Shown here one piece after another: positions 26,653-34,285 of a DNA stretch of 64,000 nucleotides. This DNA comes from SZUA-584 sp964441275. Lineage in GTDB: Bacteria; Bacillota; Clostridia; Christensenellales; SZUA-584. The notes below the pieces were generated by a model. It was not told where the DNA came from, made no database searches, and saw nothing but the letters and a program-made list of their open reading frames with translations. A program made the position numbers and the translations under genes. The DNA lies in assembly GCA_964441275.1 (NCBI GenBank), contig CAYTUG010000009.1, positions 14,850 through 78,849 of the forward strand, written 5' to 3'. Every line of letters begins with the position of its first letter. The first letter of the stretch is position 1.

Positions 26653-27504
26653 TTATAAAGCGTCCGCATTTGCGTGCAAACTTTCCTTTAACCTTGTTTC
26701 AAGGCTCTTTAAATCAAGGTTTCCCGCCTCGGGCAGCGAAGCCTTAATAATAGAAAGCTGATCGAATAATGTGTTGACTTTTATGTTTTTTTCAATTTCT
26801 TTTTTCAACCGGTTGCTAAGAATGGCGTTTTCTTTTCTCAGACTTTCATTTTGGCCAGAAACCTCGTCTATTTCTTTTTCTATCTGCTTGTTTATAACCG
26901 CCAGTCCCGCAATTTTTGAAAGCCCTTTAAAAAAACTTTTAACATCAACATCGGATGACATCAAAGTATTTACTACAGTTTCGGGGATAAAGCGATTCTC
27001 TTTAGTTATAAATGCGGTTGATTTATGAGTTTCATAAGGATTTATATACTTCTCGCCCTCTTTATCCATGTCCGCCATAACCTTTTCAATTAGCTGTCTG
27101 CCGTTTTTTATTAGGCTTCTGTATTTGTTTTGATATCTGAGCATTAACGTTTTATCGCCGTTTGCAAGCTTCAAACTCGCACCCCTTATAGATTCGCCGT
27201 TTGCCGCCGCGCCAAGCAGTGTGCGAAGCAGCATATAGATTTCTTCTTTTGTAAACGGTGTGAAAGTTGAAGGTTTCTGCACAATATCGCCCGTTTCTTT
27301 AACTTTCATGTAATAATAGTTTCTTACGCTGTTTGGCTTGCGTCCTGTTTTGCGCGCTACCGTTTCAAAAACGCGCTTAAGCGGTGCGCCAATCTTTTGG
27401 GCATTTTTGATTTCGTCCCAAAGCATTAGTTTTTCGTCGTCTTTCCAGCCCGTTCGAAGTGTTATTTCGAAATTGTTAAGGCCCGTCTCGCTGTTCATAT
27501 CCAT
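26653..27504 (-). CDS. Myb/SANT-like DNA-binding protein (RsfA-like layout)
   Basis: 283 residues. An N-terminal Myb-like helix-turn-helix (TGWKDDEKLMLWDEIKNAQ...GRKPNSVRNYYY, about 18-66) is followed by a helical middle and a coiled coil (QIEKEIDEVSGQNESLRKENAILSN..., about 205-250). The layout recalls RsfA/YlbO-type regulators of sporulation genes, but the match outside the HTH is not strong and I do not assign a function. It lies between spo0A and the unknown gene at 27717, divergent from the latter. ATG behind AGG. Confidence 0.6.
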   Translation of the reverse strand: MDMNSETGLNNFEITLRTGWKDDEKLMLWDEIKNAQKIGAPLKRVFETVARKTGRKPNSVRNYYYMKVKETGDIVQKPSTFTPFTKEEIYMLLRTLLGAAANGESIRGASLKLANGDKTLMLRYQNKYRSLIKNGRQLIEKVMADMDKEGEKYINPYETHKSTAFITKENRFIPETVVNTLMSSDVDVKSFFKGLSKIAGLAVINKQIEKEIDEVSGQNESLRKENAILSNRLKKEIEKNIKVNTLFDQLSIIKASLPEAGNLDLKSLETRLKESLHANADAL

Positions 27505-27583
27505 ATTACCTACCCCTCATAGATTTTAATGTATATTATTCTCTTATAGCATTCTATTTAAACCGTGTTTTAACAAAAATATT

Positions 27584-27610
27584 AAAGCAAACATAAAATC
27601 CGTTTGCTTT
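27584..27610. repeat. Nine-base inverted repeat between divergent genes
   Basis: AAAGCAAAC and GTTTGCTTT separated by nine bases, in the shared upstream region of the Myb-like regulator and the 27717 gene. It could be an operator or a transcript hairpin. Confidence 0.55.
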
Positions 27611-27716
27611 TGTAAACTGTATATATTTATCTGTATATAAATATGCTAAGTTAAGGCCTGTTAGAATTGTGTATCAGTTACCGCACTGCCGAATATACTT
27701 AAAAAGGGGACTAAAT

Positions 27717-28766
27717 ATGGAAGATAAGATTATTAAATTACTATACATCAACTCTAAAGTACATTCGCTTATTAATATTAATCAATCGCCCGCAGGTGAA
27801 ACGGGTATAGCGGCGGTTACACAACCGATAGCGGCGAATTCCACCTTTTTTATTACAATGCTGCCGCTGAAAAATGCAAATAATTTTGTGTACCTGCCAT
27901 ATACGCGCAGAATATCGATTTCATCTAAAGGCATGGTTTTTGATAACGACGGGCTGATTGATATTTGCGTATGGCCAAACAATATAATTGAACTAAATCT
28001 TTATCCGCAGGCGGTCTATAAAGGCGCAGGAGCGCAAATTTGCCCTGCGCTGCTCGCCGTTACGGATTTTTATATTGGCGGGGAAAAACACACGGCATTC
28101 ATATACAACGAGGCATATTCAAGCTTTGTAGTCGAACATGCGGCTTCAGGCAGGCTTAAGTTTATTGCTCATTTACCGTATAGCGTTGTAAGCGCGGAAA
28201 TAGGTTTTTACAGGATTGCCGAACTGCCCATAGTGTGTGCAACCGGCAAAACCGCAGAGCAAGAGCACTTTATTTACGTCGCCCAGCTAACGCCGGAAAT
28301 TAGCACCGCAATTTGTACCGTTTGCGCTCAGTACAATATTGAAAAGGATTCGATATTTGTAGTTAAAGACGGCTTATATCGCCAGGTAAAGACAAAATGG
28401 GAGCAGCGCAACCAAGCGCTCGTGCCGATTGAAAGCAAATTAGGTTGGCATACATGCGGTCCTATTACCGCGCAACAACCCGCGCAAATTTACAACGCAC
28501 TTTTAGAAGCGATAAAAGAAAAAGCGCCTGACATCGCGATGGCATGTTTAACGCGCTCGCTTGCGGAAGGATTATCATTTTCAGATTTGGTAGAGTTCTT
28601 CGGCGATTTTGAATCCGTCGCGCAAACGCTGTCTCCGGCTTGCGGGCAAGAAGGGATTGCGCTTAAATATTCCGTGGGAGAAAACCTATATTCGGCGCGC
28701 GAATTCTGTGTGGAAACAAAGAAAACGGATACGGGGTTATTGATCGATAACATTTGCGAGCCTTAA
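27717..28766 (+). CDS. Hypothetical protein, unrecognised family
   Basis: 349 residues, no signal peptide or membrane segment. The start is the ATG behind AAAAAGGGG (27717). The first 180 residues look beta-rich (alternating FITML, VYLPY, ISISS, IDICVW), the C-terminal part helical (QPAQIYNALLEAIKEKA...). Several Cys residues are scattered without a motif. I recognise no family. It is divergent from the Myb-like gene, which sits next to spo0A, so a sporulation role is possible but only by position. Confidence 0.65.
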   Translation: MEDKIIKLLYINSKVHSLININQSPAGETGIAAVTQPIAANSTFFITMLPLKNANNFVYLPYTRRISISSKGMVFDNDGLIDICVWPNNIIELNLYPQAVYKGAGAQICPALLAVTDFYIGGEKHTAFIYNEAYSSFVVEHAASGRLKFIAHLPYSVVSAEIGFYRIAELPIVCATGKTAEQEHFIYVAQLTPEISTAICTVCAQYNIEKDSIFVVKDGLYRQVKTKWEQRNQALVPIESKLGWHTCGPITAQQPAQIYNALLEAIKEKAPDIAMACLTRSLAEGLSFSDLVEFFGDFESVAQTLSPACGQEGIALKYSVGENLYSAREFCVETKKTDTGLLIDNICEP

Positions 28767-28771
28767 TAAAA

Positions 28772-28797
28772 AAGAGCCAAAACGCAATAGCTCTTAA
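28772..28797. terminator. Bidirectional terminator between 27717 gene and ilvE
   Basis: AAGAGC/GCTCTT stem (28772-28777 with 28790-28795) with flanking A and T runs, between two convergent genes. Confidence 0.6.
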
Positions 28798-28817
28798 ATA
28801 TTCCGGATGTTAAGTTA

Positions 28818-29882
28818 TTAAACAGACATTATCCAGCCAAATTCGTCTTTTTCCCTGCCGTATTGTATCCCTGTAAGCATATCGTAAAGCCGTGATGTAA
28901 GATTGCCCATTTTGCCATCCGCAACCTTGATATATTTGCCGTTCCAATTTAAACCGCCGACCGGAGATACTACAGCCGCGGTTCCGGCTCCGAACACTTC
29001 TTCTAAACCGCCCGATTTTGCTTCGTCAAACACTTCCGAAATGGCAAGCTTCTCTTGATGCACATTTACGCCAAAAACATCTGCAAGGCGGATTATTGAA
29101 TCGCGGGTGATGCCGGGCAGTATGCTGCCCGAAAGAGGAGCGGTATATAGCTCGCCTCTTATTTTAAAGAAGATGTTCATCGAGCCCACTTCCTCAACGT
29201 ATTTCTTCTCTTTGCCGTCAAGCCAAAGAACCTGGGAAAAGCCTTTTTTTGACGCCAATTCTGCCGCCGCAAGGCTTGCGGCGTAATTCCCGCCTGTTTT
29301 TACGGAGCCTGTTCCGCCAATAACGGCGCGGACGTATTCATTCTCTACATATATATCTATCGGCTTTAAGCCGGACGAATAATACGCGCCAACCGGCGAT
29401 AAAATTATGTAAAACAGATACTCGTTTGCCGCACGCACTCCTATATAAGGATCTGTGGCTATTAGAGTCGGGCGTATATACAGCGATGTGCCTTCGGAAC
29501 GCGGAATCCAGCCGCGCTCTAAATCGATAAGTTTACACAAAGCGTCAAGCGCAAATTTTTCGTCGATTTCCGGCATGCATATGCGGCGCGCCGAATCATT
29601 AAACCGTGAAAAATTATCCCATGGCCGAAAAAGGTTAACCCCGCCATTTTGGGTGCGGTACGCTTTTAAACCTTCGAATATTGTTTGAGCATAATGAAGC
29701 ACCATGCATGCCGGCGAAAGCGACAAATTTTCATAAGGACGGATTTGCGCATTATGCCATCCTTTGCCGGTTTTGTAGGAAACGGTAAGCATATGGTCGG
29801 TAAATATTGTCCCGAAGCCTAAACTTGTTTCATCCTGCGGTTTCTGTTTTGGGTTTTGGGTTTTGTTTATAGTTAGATTCAT
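28818..29882 (-). CDS. ilvE: Branched-chain amino acid aminotransferase
   Basis: 354-residue fold-type IV PLP enzyme catalysing the last step of Leu/Ile/Val synthesis. Seen: FEGLKAYR near residue 68, YIRPTLIATDP, the PLP lysine in VKTGGNYAASLAA, the EVGSMNIFF glutamate region and GITRDSI. Length and the N-terminal extension match the longer type II BCATs. ATG with AAGGAG. It stands alone here; a leuB-like gene lies 8 kb downstream. Confidence 0.94.
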   Translation of the reverse strand: MNLTINKTQNPKQKPQDETSLGFGTIFTDHMLTVSYKTGKGWHNAQIRPYENLSLSPACMVLHYAQTIFEGLKAYRTQNGGVNLFRPWDNFSRFNDSARRICMPEIDEKFALDALCKLIDLERGWIPRSEGTSLYIRPTLIATDPYIGVRAANEYLFYIILSPVGAYYSSGLKPIDIYVENEYVRAVIGGTGSVKTGGNYAASLAAAELASKKGFSQVLWLDGKEKKYVEEVGSMNIFFKIRGELYTAPLSGSILPGITRDSIIRLADVFGVNVHQEKLAISEVFDEAKSGGLEEVFGAGTAAVVSPVGGLNWNGKYIKVADGKMGNLTSRLYDMLTGIQYGREKDEFGWIMSV

Positions 29883-30060
29883 TAGGGTATCTCCTTAGCA
29901 GCTCAACACCTGAATTTCTAATGTATTGTATAACTCTTAAACGGCTTAGTCAACAATTGAGCGCTAAGTTATCAAAATAACCGGCAACGGTATATCCCGC
30001 CTATGCAAAGCGTATCATTATTGATATAATATCAGAACAATATATTGGAGAAAAGTAACT

Positions 30061-30846
30061 ATGAGTATTTTGGAAGCGATAGTGCTTGGTATTGTGCAAG
30101 GGCTTACAGAGTTTTTGCCCGTGTCGAGCAGCGGGCACCTTGTGTTGTTGCATAACGTATTCGGCATAGCGGAGCCTATGCTGTTTTTTGATACAATGCT
30201 TCATGCAGGCACTTTAATCGCAGTATTTATTGTGTTGCGGCAACAGATTCTTTTAATTTTCAAACCGCCCTTTTACAAGATGTGGTATTTGATTGTAGCG
30301 ACAATACCCGCCGTGGTGTACGTGCTGTTGTTGAATGATTTTGCTGAAAGCATGTTTACGGGTTATCTGCTTGGCTATTCATTTTTGCTTACGGCGGCTT
30401 TGCTTTTTGCGGCGGAAATAGTTGCGGCAAGGTTAAAACGAAAACGGGAAATAAAAACAGGCGTTTCGGCTGTAATGGGATTGCTGCAGGTTGTGGGGAC
30501 ATTGCCCGGGGTTTCGCGTTCAGGCTCAACAATTGCGGGGGGACTTGCGTGCGGTGTCGATAGAAAACAATGCGCTGCGTTTTCATTTTTGATGTCCATA
30601 CCTGCAATTTTAGGCGCGTTATTGTTTCAAAGTATCAAATTGATTAAAGAACCAATGGTCAACATTAATTGGTCTGCAACTGTTGTAGGCACTTTATGTG
30701 CCGCGATAGCAGGGTATTTCGCGGTAAAGTTTATGCTTGCGTTAATTACTCGGAAAAGATTGTATGGATTCGCCATTTATGTGGCTGTGCTTGGCGTATT
30801 GGTGTTGTTAGATAGATATTTGATTGGGTTTATCTCCTGGGCATAA
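30061..30846 (+). CDS. uppP: Undecaprenyl-diphosphatase UppP (BacA)
   Basis: 261-residue polytopic membrane phosphatase recycling undecaprenyl diphosphate for cell-wall synthesis; its overproduction gives bacitracin resistance in other species. The signature GLTEFLPVSSSGHLVL lies at 15-30 and GVSRSGST near 150 carries the second catalytic block. ATG with TTGGAG upstream. pepV follows after 21 bases, probably one transcript. Confidence 0.96.
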   Translation: MSILEAIVLGIVQGLTEFLPVSSSGHLVLLHNVFGIAEPMLFFDTMLHAGTLIAVFIVLRQQILLIFKPPFYKMWYLIVATIPAVVYVLLLNDFAESMFTGYLLGYSFLLTAALLFAAEIVAARLKRKREIKTGVSAVMGLLQVVGTLPGVSRSGSTIAGGLACGVDRKQCAAFSFLMSIPAILGALLFQSIKLIKEPMVNINWSATVVGTLCAAIAGYFAVKFMLALITRKRLYGFAIYVAVLGVLVLLDRYLIGFISWA

Positions 30847-30867
30847 AGTATAGTTGGAGGTTGTCAA

Positions 30868-32232
30868 ATGATTGATTTTAGCTTTAGACCGTACGAACGG
30901 GCGATGGTGTCTGTGTTAAAGGAGTTTTTAAAAATAAAAAGCGTGAAAAGCGCCGCACTGCCGAATATGCCTTATGGTAAGGGTATTTTTGACGCGCTTA
31001 TGTTTATTCAAAGCACTGCGGAAAAGATGGATTTGGAATGCGTGAACCTTTACGGTCACTTAGCATACGTGGATTATGGAGACGGCGACGAGATGCTCGG
31101 GGTTTTGACGCATATAGACGTTGTTCCCGAAGGGGATGGCTGGACATTACCCGCATTTGAGGGAATAGAAAAAGACGGTAAAATATTTGGGCGGGGGGCA
31201 ATAGACGATAAAGGCCCGGCGATTGCCGCATTATATGCTTTAAAAGCGTTAAGCGATAATTGTATTCAGCTTAACAAAAAGGTCAGGCTAATTTTTGGCG
31301 CGGACGAAGAATCGGGTTGGAACGACATAGAGTTTTACAAAAAGCACGAGCCTTTGCCCCAAATTGCGTTTTCTCCGGATGGCGAGTTTCCCGTAATCAA
31401 CGCGGAAAAAGGGCTTTTGCATGTTGAGTTGGAGCATAACATGGATGAAGAATCATTTTTGGTGAGCTTTGATGCAGGGACGAGGGTTAACGTTGTGCCC
31501 AACAAAGCGAAATGTGTTGTCAGAGTGCCTTTTGATATTGTTCAAAAGAGCGTTACGGATTATAAATGTCCTGTTGGCGGACGGTTTGAAACGCAGGATA
31601 TTGGAAACGGGCTTGCCGGAATAATTGCGTTTGGCAGAAGCGCGCATGGTTCGCGCCCGTATGACGGAATCAATGCAGCCGCATCGTTGCTTTTATATTT
31701 GAATTCGCTTACCGGCTATGGATTTGAAGACAGCACCGTTAAAACGCTTGCCGAAAAGATCGGCGCATACCATTATGGAGAGCAAATTGAACTTAATATA
31801 TCGGACGAATCGGGCAGGCTGACTCTTAACCTTGGCGTTTTGACAGTTAAAGCCGCAAAGTTAAAAGCGAACGTAGACATAAGATACCCCATATCGTATA
31901 CAAGAGGGCAAATTGAACACAAATTAGACAAACACTTTCCCGATTATAAAATAAACTATGTGCATGCGCTTGCACCGCATTATGTTCCTGAGGATAGCCC
32001 TCTTGTTGAAGCGCTAAAACAAGCCTATACCGAAGTTACTGGAGAGCCTGCTTATTGTGTGGCTATAGGAGGCGCAACATATGCGCGTGCTTTTGACAAT
32101 GCGGTTACATTCGGGCCGTTGTTCCCCGGCAAACCGAGCGTAGAGCACGGGCCCGACGAATATATTGAAATTGATACGTTAGTTAAAAACGCTCACATAA
32201 TTGCAAACTCTATTATGAAACTTTGCGGGTGA
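30868..32232 (+). CDS. pepV: Dipeptidase PepV/Sapep (M20 family)
   Basis: 454-residue zinc peptidase. Metal-site blocks: THIDVVPEGDGW (near 88), GRGAIDDKGP (near 110), FGADEESGW (near 147), and the C-terminal GGATYARAFDNAVTFGP...VEHGPDEYIEID. The lid domain insert is present (KCVVRVPF). The family hydrolyses dipeptides with a free N-terminus. ATG behind TTGGAGG. The stop overlaps the start of the next small gene. Confidence 0.92.
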   Translation: MIDFSFRPYERAMVSVLKEFLKIKSVKSAALPNMPYGKGIFDALMFIQSTAEKMDLECVNLYGHLAYVDYGDGDEMLGVLTHIDVVPEGDGWTLPAFEGIEKDGKIFGRGAIDDKGPAIAALYALKALSDNCIQLNKKVRLIFGADEESGWNDIEFYKKHEPLPQIAFSPDGEFPVINAEKGLLHVELEHNMDEESFLVSFDAGTRVNVVPNKAKCVVRVPFDIVQKSVTDYKCPVGGRFETQDIGNGLAGIIAFGRSAHGSRPYDGINAAASLLLYLNSLTGYGFEDSTVKTLAEKIGAYHYGEQIELNISDESGRLTLNLGVLTVKAAKLKANVDIRYPISYTRGQIEHKLDKHFPDYKINYVHALAPHYVPEDSPLVEALKQAYTEVTGEPAYCVAIGGATYARAFDNAVTFGPLFPGKPSVEHGPDEYIEIDTLVKNAHIIANSIMKLCG

Positions 32233-32483
32233 TCAGCTTGAGGGTATGGGGCAAGATTAAGGTTGAAGATTCTATAATTTTGGAAACGACGCTTAAAGCA
32301 AAAAGTCTTGAGGATGCGGTTGATTCGCTGTGCGCATTTTTTGATTTATCTAAGCCAATAATCTGCAAGAAGCACTTTAGCGAAATTGATTCGTTTTCAA
32401 GAACTGTTTTTTATGCGGATGACTTCGTGGAAAGGGTTTTATTCGACTGTCTTGAACTTGAAATAATAGATGACGCAAAATAA
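32229..32483 (+). CDS. Conserved small protein, unknown function
   Basis: About 84 residues (LRVWGKIKVEDSIIL...KHFSEIDSFSRTVFYADDFVERVLFDCLELEIID). I recall similar small proteins in Clostridia with a KHxxxxxxFxRTxFxxDHFxExVxFDxLEIE pattern, but no function or family name. The start is GTG at 32229, overlapping the pepV stop (GTGA), or TTG at 32238, which has GGGTGA better placed. Translationally coupled to pepV. Confidence 0.65.
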   Translation: MISLRVWGKIKVEDSIILETTLKAKSLEDAVDSLCAFFDLSKPIICKKHFSEIDSFSRTVFYADDFVERVLFDCLELEIIDDAK

Positions 32484-32517
32484 CGGTTCTATGTTTTGTG
32501 TGTTAATGAGAAAGAGC

Positions 32518-32556
32518 CGTTTATGCAGCAGACAAATTCGGTTTGCTGCATAAACG
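32518..32556. repeat. Strong 13-base inverted repeat without a T tract
   Basis: CGTTTATGCAGCA (32518-32530) and its exact complement (32544-32556) around a 13-base loop that itself pairs in part. It lies after the pepV-small gene transcript and before the tRNA-Leu promoter; a terminator lacking a T run, or a structured 3' end. Confidence 0.65.
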
Positions 32557-32603
32557 ACTGCGCTTGTAGTCTAAATAGCGTTGGGTGACGCGCATATTGG
32601 GTG

Positions 32604-32632
32604 TTGACTTTTCTAATGCGGATGTTTAAAAT
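32604..32632 (+). promoter_or_regulatory. Promoter of tRNA-Leu
   Basis: TTGACT, 17 bases, TAAAAT; start expected near 32639, 20 bases before the tRNA. The same hexamers and spacer recur at 62194 upstream of the tRNA-Arg remnants. Confidence 0.85.
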
Positions 32633-32658
32633 CATATTTGCTGATTGATATGAATTAT

Positions 32659-32742
32659 GCGAGGGTGGCGGAACTGGCAGACGCGCACGTTTGAGGGGCG
32701 TGTGGTTATACCGTAGGGGTTCAAGTCCCCTTCCTCGCACCA
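32659..32742 (+). tRNA. tRNA-Leu (anticodon GAG)
   Basis: 84 nt including encoded CCA. GCGAGGG pairs with CCTCGC; the anticodon loop TTGAGGG between CACGT and GCGTG gives GAG; the long variable arm and GGTTCAAGTCC T arm fit class II tRNA-Leu. Confidence 0.95.
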
Positions 32743-32887
32743 CTGTTTTATCGCATCATATGGGGCGAAACTTATTGCAAGGTTTTTCAAAGTACACACT
32801 CTATTTTAGCACCAAAGTTTGAGGCCGGCGGCTTTTGTATCTTGCCGGAAAATCGGTAGCACAACCCTGCGGGCGGCTAAACCGAAT

Positions 32888-33037
32888 AGAAAGAAGGCTT
32901 ATATCGACTACATACAACAGTTAAAAAAGTTGCGAGAGCAAATAAATTGGACACAGAAAGAAATGAGCTAAAAACTCAACATACCGAAACGGACAATTGA
33001 AGATTGGGAGCGTGGCGCAAGAACGTCTTCCGAATAG
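32888..33037 (+). pseudogene. Remnant of an XRE-type helix-turn-helix gene
   Basis: In frame the sequence reads KKAYIDYIQQLKKLREQINW, TQKEMS, a TAA stop, then KLNIPKRTIEDWERGARTSSE and TAG. The MTQ-like opening and the IPKRTIEDWERG block are typical of small Clostridial HTH proteins often found near mobile elements. The in-frame stop and missing ends show decay. Confidence 0.7.
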
Positions 33038-33071
33038 GGTACAAGAATTAATACCTGAGAAGTTAAAAAAC

Positions 33072-33097
33072 AGCCTCGGTTGAGAGGCTTTCTTTTT
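33072..33097 (+). terminator. Rho-independent terminator
   Basis: AGCCTC/GAGGCT stem (33072-33077 with 33084-33089), then TTCTTTTTTT. It follows the XRE remnant. Confidence 0.8.
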
Positions 33098-33193
33098 TTC
33101 AAGGTACACGCAAAAGTATACACTTTGGTCTATAGCGGCGCTTATTGTTGCTGTATACGTATACATGCGCCCCTTTGCTTACCGGAGTTTTGG

Positions 33194-33270
33194 TGGTGGA
33201 GAATATCGGATTCGAACCGATGACCTCTTGACTGCCAGTCAAGCGCTCTAGCCAACTGAGCTAATCCCCC
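33194..33270 (-). tRNA. tRNA-Ala (anticodon GGC)
   Basis: 77 nt with encoded CCA on the minus strand. GGGGGAT/ATTCTCC acceptor has the G3-U70 pair that marks tRNA-Ala; anticodon loop CTGGCAG gives GGC; GGTTCGAATCC T arm. A second CCA follows the first directly. Confidence 0.95.
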
Positions 33271-33285
33271 GCTTATATGCACACA

Positions 33286-33314
33286 ATTGTAACGGCTTAT
33301 TATTATGCTGTCAA
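33286..33314 (-). promoter_or_regulatory. Promoter of tRNA-Ala
   Basis: Minus strand: TTGACA, 17 bases, TACAAT; start expected about ten bases before the tRNA. Confidence 0.85.
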
Positions 33315-33414
33315 GACCCCAAAATACACGTCAAAAATGCGCCGTCGTTAAATTTAAAATAATTTTTTAACGAAGTCTATAATTTTCCGCGGTGTTTGCT
33401 ATATCTCTTAAGGC

Positions 33415-33443
33415 TTGAAAATAAACTGCTTACAATGTATAAT
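33415..33443 (+). promoter_or_regulatory. Promoter of the DUF2179 gene
   Basis: TTGAAA, 17 bases, TATAAT (33438-33443), 23 bases upstream of the ATG at 33466. Confidence 0.75.
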
Positions 33444-33465
33444 TTCAGCCGAAAAGGAGTATACA

Positions 33466-33999
33466 ATGGATCTATTACAACAGCCAAGCGTTTGGCTATA
33501 TTTATTTGTCTTTTTTGGCAAAATACTCGAAGTTAGCGTTGCAACTGTGCGGCTTGTGCTTATAAATCGCGGCGAAAGGCTAAAAGGCGCAATTACCGGT
33601 TTTTTTGAGATTTCATTATGGCTGATTGTTACGGGAACAGTGCTTGTGGGCTTTCAAACCGATATTTTACGCTGCTTGGTCTTTGCTGTTGCGTTTGCCT
33701 TGGGTAATTACTTAGGCTCTTGGCTTGAAGGAAAACTTGCGTTTGGGCAAAGTTCGATACAGGTGATAATTAAGAAAGATGATAACGCTGCTATTCTAAT
33801 AAACGAGCTGCGGGAAAGCGGCTTTGGAGTAACGGTCATGCAAGGCGAAGGCAAGGATTATTGCCGGCTTATACTTTTGCTGCATTTGAAAAGAAAGCGG
33901 ATACCCGCGGCAATCTCGTTAATAAAGCGAAAACTATACGATGCGGTAATAACGGTTAATGATGTGCGCGTAATAAGCGGCGGTTTTATAAAAAAATAA
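33466..33999 (+). CDS. DUF2179/UPF0316 family membrane protein
   Basis: 177 residues: three N-terminal membrane helices (WLYLFVFFGKILEVSVATVRLVLI...) followed by a soluble DUF2179-type domain ending VITVNDVRVISGGFIKK, the layout of the YebE/UPF0316 family. Function unknown. ATG with AAAAGGAG; its own promoter lies just upstream. The ACT-domain gene follows after six bases. Confidence 0.85.
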   Translation: MDLLQQPSVWLYLFVFFGKILEVSVATVRLVLINRGERLKGAITGFFEISLWLIVTGTVLVGFQTDILRCLVFAVAFALGNYLGSWLEGKLAFGQSSIQVIIKKDDNAAILINELRESGFGVTVMQGEGKDYCRLILLLHLKRKRIPAAISLIKRKLYDAVITVNDVRVISGGFIKK

Positions 34000-34005
34000 C
34001 GGGCG

Positions 34006-34284
34006 GTGAATGCCATAAAGGCTATCGTAACTGTAACCGGCAAAGACAAAACAGGCATAATTGCAAAAGTGTCCGCAGCCCTAAGCGACTACAATATAAA
34101 CATACTCGACATCAGCCAAACTGTGCTGCAGGATTATTTCGCCATGATTATGCTTGTTGATACAAGCTTGTGCAGCGTGTCTTTTAACGAGCTTAGTTTA
34201 AAGCTTGAGCGAACAGGCAAAGAAATGTGCATGGACATACGAATAATGCGCGAAGAGCTATTCGATGCCATGCACCGTATATAA
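34006..34284 (+). CDS. ACT domain protein (UPF0237 type)
   Basis: 92 residues. VTVTGKDKTGIIAKVSAALSDYNINILDISQTVLQDYFAMIMLVD is a full ACT domain with the GIIAKVS ligand loop, and the short C-terminal extension matches the stand-alone UPF0237 family. These bind small ligands, often amino acids; target unknown. GTG start; co-transcribed with the DUF2179 gene. Confidence 0.88.
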   Translation: MNAIKAIVTVTGKDKTGIIAKVSAALSDYNINILDISQTVLQDYFAMIMLVDTSLCSVSFNELSLKLERTGKEMCMDIRIMREELFDAMHRI

Positions 34285-34285
34285 A

